From the NCBI GenBank assembly GCA_026770585.1, contig MU648066.1, forward strand, positions 10,329 through 27,554: 17,226 nt of DNA. Reading direction: 5' to 3'. Below the pieces are notes generated by a model, which was given only the letters and a program-made list of their open reading frames with translations, searched no databases and was not told the origin of the DNA. The stretch is from Baffinella frigidus. Taxonomy: Eukaryota > Cryptophyceae > Cryptomonadales > Baffinellaceae. How positions within the stretch are numbered: position 1 is the stretch's first letter; every line of letters begins with the position of its first letter. Positions 1 through 11,200 of the stretch are shown one piece after another. A program made the position numbers and the translations under genes.

Positions 1-97
1 AACGGTTTGGTGAGACTGGGTTCTATCCCGCTCCAAAGTTGACGGATTTGTACCACACACCCATCATGTCAACTTAAGGATAGTCAGCCAACCCCCC
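1..97 (+). repeat. Dispersed repeat with TTGAC/GTCAAC inverted core, copy 1
   Basis: Contains CCCGCTCCAAAGTTGACG, then about 25 bases, then TGTCAACTTA and AGTCAGCCAACCC. The same block recurs at 481-581, 2479-2556 and 5381-5496, and its core forms most of the 97-bp units at 1759-2167. AAGTTGAC and GTCAACTT form an inverted pair in each copy. Confidence 0.75.
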
Positions 98-162
98 CTC
101 GCTTGTTTCCAGAAAAGCCTCGAAACCAAAACCAAGGTCGAACCCACTGATCTAAACAGGAT

Positions 163-313
163 GAGTATTTTCCGAAAATACGATTTTAAAAGTATTTTCA
201 ACGAAAATTACCACACAATTTGCCTGTACTTTTTAAAATGGTCACGTCCGTGTAGTAATTTTCGTTGCAAATCGGATCGGAGTCCCCCAAAATCGTATTT
301 TCGAAAAATACTC
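163..313. mobile_element. Nested-palindrome MITE with ACACAATT-type inner repeats, copy 1
   Basis: The outer arms (163-187 and 289-313, about 25 bp, one mismatch) enclose inner inverted repeats ACGAAAATTACCACACA and GTGTAGTAATTTTCGT. The inner pair recurs in the elements at 1484-1546, 11510-11632 and 12762-12902. No coding capacity. Confidence 0.78.
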
Positions 314-376
314 GCCGCGATTAGATCTCACCAATTTGGTGAGCCCGGGGGCAACTAGCCAGCCGGCGGGGCAGCC

Positions 377-443
377 GTTACCTTATCCGTAGGAACCCCC
401 CTATGTCCCTACGGGTTTCCTACAGTAGGGTCGTAGGTCTGAT
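377..443 (+). repeat. CCGTTACCTTATCCGTAGG family core, copy 1
   Basis: Dispersed repeat core also found at 7145-7202 (inverted), 9847-9907, 10583-10622, 12951-13015 and 16931-16995. Fuller copies have terminal repeats resembling CCACACAGCGGGCTACGA. Here it interrupts a CTAGCC-GCCGGCGGGGCA sequence that appears on both sides. Confidence 0.7.
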
Positions 444-449
444 CAAAGG

Positions 450-484
450 GGCGACTAGCCTGCCGGCGGGGCAGGCTAGTCGCC
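450..484. repeat. Perfect 15-bp hairpin
   Basis: Arms 450-464 and 470-484 (GGCGACTAGCCTGCC and its reverse complement) with a five-base loop. Part of the dispersed repeat at 481-581; a diverged form of the left arm occurs at 351-365. Confidence 0.8.
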
Positions 485-581
485 CGGGCTCTTTCCCGCT
501 CCAGCTTTGAAGGGGTTGTACCGCAAACCCGGCGTGCCCACTTGAGAATAGTCTGTCAACCCGAGTGAGGCAGAGCTAGAA
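481..581 (+). repeat. Dispersed TTGAC/GTCAAC repeat, copy 2
   Basis: Starts CGCCCGGGCTCTTTCCCGC and ends GTGAGGCAGAGCTAG, like 5399-5496. The central TTGAC core is mutated here (TTTGAAGG). Confidence 0.72.
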
Positions 582-648
582 ATCAAAAGCGGATCGGTCC
601 TCTCACCTGTGGCGGTTGTGTCCCCAGACACCTGTCAACTTTCGGTGG

Positions 649-814
649 CAGTCAACTTACGGCGGCAGTCAACTTACGGCGGCGTGTGCGCAGACATTGG
701 GGCGCAACCACGTGGAGCGAGCACTTGCCAGAGCATGGACCAGGCCACTTAAGTTGCAGTCAACTTAAGATGCAGTCAACTTAAGATACAGTCAACTTAA
801 GATGCAGTCAACTG
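649..814 (+). repeat. Short tandem GCAGTCAACTTA repeats around a broken copy of exon A
   Basis: GCAGTCAACTTACGGCG and GCAGTCAACTTAAGAT type units recur six times or so. Between them, 690-716 repeats the acceptor and first codons of exon A (TLGRNHVE) before losing the frame. Confidence 0.7.
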
Positions 815-832
815 ACAGCGGCGTGTGCGCAG

Positions 833-915
833 ACACTGGGACGCAACCACGTGGACGTTGCCAGCACGTGCAAGAGCATGGGGGTCGTCCTGCAGCGACA
901 GGGCGTCTTCGACAA
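833..915 (+). CDS. Exon A: TPR repeat 1, first part
   Basis: Starts after the acceptor TGTGCGCAG and reads TLGRNHVDVASTCK, then SMGVVLQRQGVFD, the first 27 residues of repeat 1. It ends in phase 2 (AA before GTACGC); the first base of exon B completes a Lys codon. The next residues (AFEYLSKCLEI) continue the repeat without gap, which fixes both junctions. The upstream exon supplying the preceding residues lies outside the window or was not found. Partial copies of this exon occur at 690-716, 1086-1123, 1257-1300 and 1398-1440. Confidence 0.82.
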
Positions 916-1034
916 GTACGCTCGTCTCAACCCCTTTCTATTTTCTGGTGTTTTTCTGGGCGTGTGTTTTTCTGGATGTTAGAGTCAACACCTCTAAGTA
1001 TCCAGAAATATCTATCTATATCTATCTATCTACT

Positions 1035-1083
<49 letters not shown>

Positions 1084-1159
1084 GCATGGTCGTCTTGCAA
1101 CGCCAAGGCGTCTTCGACAAGTGCGCACCCCCCCTCACATCTATCTATCCATCTATCTA

Positions 1160-1190
<31 letters not shown>

Positions 1191-2687
1191 GTATTTATCT
1201 ATGTATCTATCTATCTATATCTATATATATATATATATATCAATATCTATATCTTTTGGGTCGTCTTGCATTGCCAAGCCGTCTTCGACAAGTACGCTCG
1301 CCTCAACCCCTTTCTACTTTCCGATGTTTTTCTGGGCATGTGTTTTTCTGGATGTTTAGAGTCATCACCTCCAAGTATCCAGAAATATCCAGAAAATAAC
1401 GGGACGCAACCACGTGGGTGTGGCCAGCACGTGCAAGACCGTGTTTATCCGGGGAAACCTATGTTTCTTTCATTTGATGGCAATCAAAATTACTACACAG
1501 ATTCTTTTATATTACTAATAAGAACGAATTGTGTAGTAATTTTTGAATCAGAGTACACTGATTTCGCAGGGCCTACGAGTACCTATCAAAGTGCCAGGAG
1601 ATCTTGACCCAGCAACTTAGCTGAACCCTGAACCCTCAGCCTCAACCCTCAACCCCAAACTCTGCAGGGCCTTCGAGTACTTATCCAAGTGCCTGGAGAT
1701 CCTAACGCAGCAACTAGGCGAAGACCACCTCCTCACAGCAGCCGCGCACATGAGCATCGCCATGGTCCAGCATGCCCAGGTGAGAACCCGCCAAAGTTGA
1801 CGTGGTTGTACTGTACGCCCAGCGTGTCAACTTACGAATAGTCCGTCAACCCGACGCCATGGCCCAGCACGCTCAGGTGAGAACCCGCCAAAGTTGACGG
1901 GGTTGTACTGTACGCCCAGCGTGTCAACTTACGAATAGTCCGCCAACCCGACGCCATGGTTCAGCACGCCCAGGTGAGAACCCGCCAAAGTTGACGTGGT
2001 TGTACTGCACGACCAGCGTGTCAACTTACGGATAGTCCGCCAACCCGACGCCATGGTTCAGCACGCCCAGGTGAGAACCCGCCAAAGTTGACGTGGTTGT
2101 ACTGTACGCCCAGCGTGTCAACTTACGGATAGTCCGCCAACCCGACGCCATGGTTTAGCACGCCCAGACACACCTGTGCGGGGGGGTAGGGCGGACCCTA
2201 TCCCCCAAACTGGACCCTACCCCCCAAACCCCTTGAACCCTGAGCCCTGATCCACAAACCACACACCCCCCACACGGGCTGGACCAGGCGAGTCTCCCTC
2301 CTAGCTCCGTCTCAGTCTACTTTAGACGTGACCGGGAGCAATCAAAAGTCAACTCAATTGCAGAATAACCCGAAAACGGGTTATTCTTCCAAAAGTTGAC
2401 CTCGCGGCACTGGGGAGTTGACTTTTGCGATTGACCACCCTCAGGTCTAGCGTAGATATGTGGGCTCTCCAATTCAGACTCGCCCGGGCTCCTTCCCGCT
2501 CCAGCGTTGACGGGGTTGTACCGCGAACCCAGCATGTCAACTTGGGAATAGTCGGGTCGCAGAAGACCACCTCCAACCCGAAACCCCAACCCAAACCACA
2601 AACCACAAACCACAAACCACAAACCACAAACCACAAACCACAAACCACAAACCACAACGCTCTCTCTCTCTCTCTCTCTCTCTCTCG

Positions 2688-2725
<38 letters not shown>

Positions 2726-5175
2726 ACCACAAACGGGCTGTACCAGGCGAGACCCCGCCATGCCCACCAAACGCCCAGGTAAACGCCCAGAAGTGCAGTG
2801 TTCCAGCGAGTGAGCAATGCTACACGCCAACTTCTGAAATCGACGTTACCACGCCAGGCTGACCGAAACATCCACTTTTGACATCTTTCAAGGGAAACCC
2901 CTTGAATTCTTAAGTCAACGACGACGGATCTGTCGTGGATAAGGCGTCGGTTTTCCTCGAGCAGTCTGGCGTGGTGAGAATGCTGACACGTTTGGATGGT
3001 GGTGCAGGGACTGCTTCCGGAGGCGATGAAGAGTTATGACAAGTCTCTCGAGATCAAGGTATGTGGATTTCTTGTTCTTGTTGTTGTTGTTCTTCTTCTT
3101 CTTCTTTTGTTTTCTTCTTCTTTTGTTTTCTTCTTCTTCCTCTTTTTTTTCATCTTCTTGTTCGTCATCTTCTTCTTCATCATCTTCTTCTGCTTCTGCT
3201 TCTTCTTCTTCGTCTTCTTCTTCTTCTTCGTCTTCTTCTTCGTCTTCGTCTTCTTCTTCTTCTTCGTCTTGTTCTTCTTGTTCTTCTTCTTTACTGCTCA
3301 CGCCTGGAGATGAATGATCCAAATTTCTATGAGCCTTGAGACGGGCTAATAGGCCTCGCTCCAAATACATGAGTTATGACAAGTCTCTGGAGATCAAGGT
3401 GCGTGAGCATCGGCTTCTTCTTCTTCTTCGTCTTCTTCTTGTTGTTGTTGGTGTTGTTGTTTTCTTTTTTCTTCTTCTTCTTCTGTATTGCTCACGCCTG
3501 GCGATGAATGATCCAAACTTCTATGATCGTTGAGACGGGCGAATAGGGCTCGCCCCGAATACATGAGTTATGACAAGTCTCTGGAGATCAAGGTGCGTGA
3601 GCATCGGCTTCTGCTTCTTCTTCTTCTTCTTCTTCTTTAGTACACTGCCAGCGAGAAAATTTCGCAGAGGACGTGAAGACACTATAATGTGTCTCAGACA
3701 CATTATAGTCGCTGTGACAGCGACAACAATGTTTTAAAGGGGTCTTCACGTCCTCTGCGAAACTTTCTCGCTGGCAGATGTAGTAATCTCAAGCCTGGAG
3801 ATGAGTGGTCCAAACGTCTATGATCTCATCCCGCCAGGCGTTTGAATTAAATGCTCGAAATGCATACATTTGGCGTCAGAAGTTGCCAATTTGGCCACTT
3901 CAGCCAGAATCTGACGCCAAAAGTGTGCATTTCGAACATTTGATTTAAGTGCCTGGCGGGATGAGATCAAGGTGAGCCTCACGAGGCTGATCAAGCGCCA
4001 TTTTTAAAACCCAGGGAGCTTCATAGGCTAACGTCCTGAAAATGGGGTAGTTAGGCATACGGCATTGCCTAGGACCTCCTACCGTAGGCCGAGGGATCCT
4101 AGGACCAAAAAGTCTCGGCCTACGGTAGGAGGTCCTAGGCAATGCCGTAGGCCTAACTACCCCATTTTCAGGCCGTTACCCTATTAAGCTGTACATGTGA
4201 GGTAGTGTGTAGTAATTTCATGCATTTGACATGTCTGGCCACACTTAACGTTCGGCCAAGGGCGGAGCTCGATTTAGCCCCTCTGTTTTCTTCGGCCAGA
4301 ACCAGAAATCGTCAGTACCTGAAACCCGTTCAACTACACTGCCAGCCAGAAAATTTCGCAGAGGACGTGAAGACCTTTTAAAATATTGTAATTGGCGTCA
4401 CACCAATAACAATGTTTCAAAATGGTCTGAGACCAATTACAATATTTTAAAAGGGTCTGCGAAATTTTCTCGCTGGCAGTGAACTACCACACGAGGCTAC
4501 CGAGACGAACAGAATAAAACGGACTTTTAAAGTTTTGTGGGCAAATGATCACGTTTTCGCCCGCTGAGCGGTCGGACCTGTGTAAAGTCGCTGTTTTTCA
4601 TATGAAAATTACTACACACGTTTACAATCGACATTTATTCTGTTCGCATAGGTAGCCTCGTGTGGTAGTGAACAATGTGAGGACGTTCTCAGGAGGGGCC
4701 CGCCTCGGGCGGATTGAGAAGTCATTTATGTAGACTTTAGGCGTTGGGCTACTGCCATGCGGGCGAGTCACGTCCCTGTTCACGTCCCTGGTCTTGTCCA
4801 GATTCAGCTGGTCGGGGACTCGCTCTCTCTCTCTCTCTAGCGCTCTCTCTCGCTCTCTCTCGCTTGCTCACGCGCGCGCTCTCGCTCGCTCTCTCTCTCT
4901 CGCTCGCTCTCGCTCTCTCGTTCCTGCTCTCTCCCTCTCTCCCGCTCGCTCTCTAGCTCACTCTCTTTCTCTCTCTCTCCCTCCCTCTCCCTCTCTCTCT
5001 CTCGCTCACCCTCTTCCACCTCCCAGATACGGCTGGTCGGAGACACGCACCTGGACGTAGCATCCGCGTACAACAACATCGGAGGCGTCTACTTAGACGA
5101 AGGGGACCACAAGAAGGCCCTCGCGTTCTACGAGAAGTGTCTCGAGATCACTGTCCGCGCGGTCGGAGAGGTCTT

Positions 5176-5212
<37 letters not shown>

Positions 5213-8200
5213 CTCTCTCTTGCTCTCTCTTGCTCTCCCTCCCTCTCGAGCTCTCTCTCTCTCTGTCTCTCTCTCGGCTCGCTTTCTCGCGCGCTCTCTC
5301 TCTCTCTCTCTCGGCCTCTCTCTCTCGGCCTCTCTCTCTCTCTCTGAGAGATCTATTGTTTCTCTCTCTCGGTTTATTTGGGCTCACCGCTTTGGTGCGC
5401 CCGGGCTCTTTCCCGCTCCAAAGTTGACGAATTCGTACCACACGCCCAGCATGTCAACTTAAGGGTAGTCGGTCAACCCAAGTGAGGCAGAGCTAGCAGG
5501 TCAGAGGCATCACCGTCTGCGCTAGCTGTGAGGTCTGCTCCCATCCCGCCATCTATTCAAAGTAAATGCTCAAAAACTGGACAGCGCGGCTTTGTGGGGT
5601 TGTGTGGAAATAGCTTGGAAAACACTGAGATTTTAGTACAAAATGCAGGACTATCTCGAGGTAGCGAAGACGTACAAGAACATGGGGCGGGTCTACTGGG
5701 GGGTGGAGGTCCACAGCAGGCGTGCTGGCATCAACAACGATCTCTCTGACTGTGGCGCGTTAGTGTTTTGCTGTAAGCTCACAGCTCACGCATCGCTGCA
5801 GGGTGGGGGGTGGAGGTCGACAGCGGGCGTGCTGGCATTAACAACGATCTCTCTGGCTCTGGCGCGTTGGTGAGGGTGGAGAAGCAGGGCTTTTGCCTAG
5901 GGAGATGATCTTCCCCCACTTGATCCAAAAATCCGAGACCACATTTGTGAAACAGAATTGAAAGTGGACGGTCTCTCTGGCTCTGGCGCGTTGGCAGCGA
6001 TGCGTGAATTTACAGCAAAACACTAAGCTCACGCATCGCTGCAGGGGTCCTGCTCGAGTCCCAGGGCTGGGATGGCAGCTCTCGATGTGCGTTTGGTGCG
6101 ATGTACTGAATCCTAAACTCTAAATGAAGGACCATCCGGAGGTAGCGAAGACGTACAAGAACATGGGGCTGGTCTACTGGGGGATGGAGGTCCACGAAAC
6201 CCTAAACCCCAAACCCTGAACCCTGAACCCTGAACCCCAAACCCTAAACCCTGAACCCTAAACCCTAAACCCCAAACCCTAAACCCCAAACCATAAACCA
6301 TAAACCATAAACCATAAACCCTAAACCCCAAACCATAAACCCTAAACCCCACACCCTAAACCCTAAACCCTGAACCCTAAACCCTATTCCCCAAACTCTA
6401 AACCCCAAACCCTAAACCAGAACCCATAACCCATAACCCATAAACCCGAAAACAGGTGCACGAAACCGCGCTGGAGTGCTACCAGAAGGACTTGGACATC
6501 ACAACCCGCGCGGTGGGGGAGGAGCACATGGACGTCGCCGCGACCCGCATGAACATGGGCGTTGTCTACAAGTCTCAGGTATCCACTGTTACTTCTTGAG
6601 TTAACAGAGGTTCCACTTTTGCTTTGAGACGTTCCACTCTCGACTTTTGTCTCGGTGGGCCGCGCGAGGAACCCCGCGAATTCACTCCCACGGAGGGCGG
6701 TTCGGCAGGGCAATTCAAGGGCGTTTTTGGAGCCGTATAGTCGATGGTTGGCACATCTTGACAGTGAAGGGCACGGGGTTTCCCAAGAACCTTTGGCCAG
6801 TGACTTTTGAATAGCGTATGGACGTCGCCGCGACCCGCATGAACATGGGCGTCTACAAGTCTCAGGTGCCCCCCGCTTATCTCAGAAAAGGGATTTTTAA
6901 CTTCGTTTTCTTAAGTCAACCCCCCTTCAAATTTGTCAACTTATGCGCAGAGAAAAGAATGAGTTGACGAATTTGTACAGGAATTGACTCGAGAAAACGA
7001 ATTTCGAAATCCCTTTTCTGAGATAAGCGCATCCAATCTATTCCCTTCACATAATAGATTTCTCATTCTGGGAACGTGGCTCGGAAAGCACCCACGCGGC
7101 GCACTTCGAAGGGATCTTGAATAACCCCTAAGCGATAAGACCTAGCACCCTACGGTAGGCAACCCGTAGGGACATAGGGGGGTTCCTACGGATAAGGTAA
7201 CGGAAACTCAGCCCGATTTGGGCCGAAGATCCTCTCGTAGCCCGCTGTGTGGGTTCTGGATACTGGGTCAACATTCTGGAAACGGGGTTCATGCGCGGGG
7301 TGGGGCGGGCTTAACGGGCGGAGCTCACAGCGGAGCTCCCAGTGTGAGTACAGTCAGAGTGTACAGTGTACACTCTGTAAAGTCAGAGAGTACAATGTAT
7401 TGAGCTAAAAATTGCTCTGAGATAAAACGTGCTCTGCCTGGTATCACGAACTCGAACGGGCAGGGCGCGTGTACTGAGCTAGGAACCTCGTTTCTCGTGG
7501 CAGGGGCGTCACCATTTGACTTAAGGCGCAGGCTTTCAGGGGGAGTTGACTTAGGCGAAATGTTGTGGATCCGAGTGTACTGACGCATTGTCTGACTGAC
7601 TGACACAACATTTCGCCTGGGTCAACTCCCCCTGAAAGCCTGCGCCTCAAGTCAAATGTCGGGGCGTGGCGGCAGGGGCGGTACGATGAGGCGCTGGTGC
7701 TCTACCAGCAGAGCCTCCAGACCACCATCCGCCTGGTCCCGCCCTGACCCTTATTCTGCTTCGTCTTCTTCTTTATTATTCTCGAGTTGAGTGATCCAAC
7801 AGGCGTGTTCTTCATTATTCGCAAGTCGAGCGATCCAATAAACGGGGTTCCCATAGATAAACCTCGGGAGCGGCCCCTTGAACCACAGCGGGCGGAGCCC
7901 AATGCTCTATTTGGGAGGCAAGGCCGATCCGATCCTAGCTTGGGGATAGCACGGGCTGACACCGACAATCCTGTCCAATAAACACGAAATCAACGAAATC
8001 AACGAATAGTTGATGAGCCTTTATGGCAAGGGTGCCCTTACCTGTTCCAACGGTCATCAGGCAAGACCCCGGCTGGCAGCCTTTTGCAAAAAAATGGTTT
8101 CGGTGTCGTGGCCAAATGGGGTACTCGCATTTTTCGGTTTGGGCGGGCAGATGGGGTACCGGCACCGCACTAGAAACATTACTGCATCGGCGTACTAGAA

Positions 8201-11200
8201 ACATTACTGCACTAGTAATGTTTCTAGTGCACTAGAAACATTACTGATGTTGCGGTGCCGGCACCCCCAATGTTTCTAGTGCACTAGAAACATTACATCG
8301 GCGCACTAGAAACATTATTGCGCCCAGGAATGGCTCCAATGTCTAGACGTGTGACGCGTGTTTCCCGGGGTGAGAATAAATCGACTTCACTAATAGATGG
8401 ACGTGAAAACGAGATTCCAACTCGTGACCTGGCGTGGGATGTACAGATGGGGCACAGGCCCCATTACTGCGCCTGGGAATAGCTCCAATTCCTAGACGTT
8501 TCCGCGCCCGGAGGGGGAAGTCCCCGAGCTTTTAAAGGCCCAGGGTTTTAGGACTTGTACAGGCTGTTATACAGGCAGGTATACAATCCTTTTAGGGATC
8601 TTCACGTCCTGAGTTGCGTCGTTTTCTTTTTACGACTGGAGCCGTCTACGAGAATATGGGCGCAAGTCTCTCTTGGGGGCCGCGTCACTCTCCATGGGGG
8701 CCGCGTCACTTTCCAAGAAGACGCGTTAAAAAAACACACTTTGGCGTCCATTTATTCGAAAGGGGTTACAACAAAACTAACTTTTGTGTGGTAAATAGTC
8801 CATGCTGACAAAATGAAAAATGGCGCTGGGTCACGACCCCAAGATAGAACAGTCACCTGGTCGCGTTTGGTGCAAGCTAAGAAGGTCATATTAGACCAAC
8901 ACGCCTGGTCTTGTCCCGTTTATTATTCTTTTATGTCACCAACCGGTGCGAGATCGCGGCGGCCCGCCTTCATCATGTCTCCGAGAGGACGTGTTGATTG
9001 ACGTATTATACGTCAATGGCTCCACCGCTGGATTTCTCGGGGACTTCCCCCTCCGGGCGCGGGGTGTGTTTTCTGGGTGATAATCAACTTGCCGCATAGA
9101 TGGACGTGAAAACGAGATTCCAACTTGTGTGATCTGGCGTGGAATGTACAAATGGGGCACAGGCACCGGGCGGGAGCCGCGACGTACCGCAACACCGTCG
9201 TACTATCAACATTATTGCGCCTAGGAATGGCTCCAATTCCTAGACGTTTGGTGTGTTTCCTGGGCGATAATCAACTTGTCGCATAGATGGACGTCGCATA
9301 GATAGACGTGAAAATGAGATTCCAACTTGTGACCTGGCGTGGAATGTACAGATGGGGCACAGGCCCCATTACTGCGCCTAGGAATAGCTCCAATTCCTAG
9401 ACTTTTGGTGCGTTTCCTGGGCGAAAATCAACTTGTCGCATAGATAGACGTCGCATAGATGGACGTGAACATGAAATTGCAACTTGTGACCTGGCGTGGG
9501 ATGTACAGATGGGGCACAGGCACAGGGCGGTCGCTGCGACGAAAATCGAAAATATCGAAAAAGGGCTCTAGTATTTGTGACATATTATGGGTGGGGGTGC
9601 ATCTTGTCATCATATCAATGCATACGATAGCATAAAACTTTAGATGGACGCACCAATTATCGAGATTTTCATTTCCCGACACCCCGACCCGACCTCGAGA
9701 AAATCCGCGCTGACCCGAAAAGTACAATTCAGATGGGGCACAGGCACCGGGCGGTGGCTGCGACGTACCGCAACATCGGCGCGCTCTACGAAATGAAGCT
9801 CGAGTTCGATACGGCCCTCGAGTACCACCAACGGGATCTCCAGGTTCTCCGTAGGAACCCCCCTATGCCCCTACGGGTTGCCTACTGTAGGGTCCTACGT
9901 CTTATCCTTATCCGACTGTGACCGCTTCCTGAGGAGACATGTCCGGTGAAACGTTTTGTTTTGGTGTTCGCTGTGCCCGTGACCCCGTCTCTCGAAGAGT
10001 CGTGTCCTATGATTCGTTCTATACGAAATGAAGCTCGAGTTTGATACGGCCCTCGAGTATCACCAAAGGGACCTTCAAATGCCCGACAGTCCACACCCTA
10101 AATCCTAAACCCTAAATCCTAAACCCTTAACTCGAAACCATAAACCATAAACCCGCAACTCTAAACCCTGAACCCTAAATCCTGAACCCTAAATCATAAA
10201 ATCATAAATCATAAACCCGGAACTCTAAACCCTAAACCATAAACCATAAACCATAAACCATAAACCATAAACCATAAACCATAAACCATAAACCCTAAAC
10301 CCTAAACCCTAAACCTTAAACCCTAAACCCCAAACCCCAAACCCTAAAACCTAAAACCTAAAATCTAAACCCCAAACCACAACCCCCAAACCCCAAACCC
10401 CAAACCCCAAACCGTGCCCGACAGAACACGGTCTTCGAGCTAGGGCGCGAGAGCGCAGAAGCCGCACAAACCCTCTACAACATCGCCGCGGTCTGCAGCC
10501 CCCCTCACTCCACACACTCCACACAGCGGGCTACGAAGGGATTCTTCCCCCACTCTCCACAGCCAAAACTCGTTTGGGATCAACGACCCCTTGTCCCTAC
10601 GGATTGCCTACCGCAGGGTCCAAGCTAGGATCCGAGCTAGGGTCCGAGCTAGGTCGCGAGATAGGGCGCGAGAGCGCAGAAGCCGCACACACTCTCTTCA
10701 ATATCGCCGCGGTCTGCTGCCCTCCCCATCACTGATGAAATCTACTTGACACTCATACAATGCCCCCCCCGCATGTTCGCCTTGGATTCAGCCTAGGCAG
10801 GAATGCTACCACCTAGACTGAGAGCCTAGGGGGGAAGGTTACCATGTAAACTGTGAGGACAGAGTCCTAGGAAGGGCCTGCCCCGCCACGCCAGAGGGCT
10901 CGAAACATCCACTTTTGACATCTTTCAGTTAAGTCGACGACGCCAGCTCTGGCGTGGATAAGGCGTCGGTTTCCCTCGAGCCCTTTGGCGTGGCGGGCAA
11001 GGAGAAACATGATCTCGGGTGTATCCGGCGACCTTGATTTCTACCACCTCTGATCCGCACCCCGCAGACCCTACACCCTAAACCCTAAACCCTAAACCCC
11101 AAACCCTAAACCCTAAACCCTAAACCCTCACACCTAGACCCTAAACCCTACACCGTAAACCCCAAAGCCCAAACCCAAAACCCTAAAACCTAAAACCTAC

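Noticed and set aside
450-484. GC-rich hairpin as a bacterial-type terminator
   Set aside because: The window is eukaryotic and the hairpin is part of a dispersed repeat with no following T run.
825-1607. Long open frames rich in SIYL through 802-1607
   Set aside because: They are made by TCTA microsatellites and run out of frame with the real exon A segment. Only the short TPR pieces inside are gene-derived.
1759-2167. 97-bp array as a CRISPR-like repeat/spacer structure
   Set aside because: The units are contiguous tandem repeats without variable spacers and contain exon sequence.
2915-3370. Minus-strand acidic E/D-rich ORF
   Set aside because: Produced by reading the TTC tract backwards; it overlaps exon C and has no domain.
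4744-5462. Several ORFs of Ser-Leu or Arg-Glu repeats on both strands
   Set aside because: They are shadows of CT microsatellites. The true coding part is exon D at 5027-5170, in another frame.
6113-6352. Minus-strand ORF with GFRVWGLGFRV repeats (also at 13162-13368)
   Set aside because: It is the translation of CCCTAAA/CCCCAAA heptamers; the 7-bp unit alone gives this periodic peptide.
9733-9921. Exon H ATG as a gene start
   Set aside because: The frame upstream of the ATG is an acceptor and the residues continue repeat 5 of the protein, so the Met is internal. The ORF's tail after 9843 is dispersed repeat.
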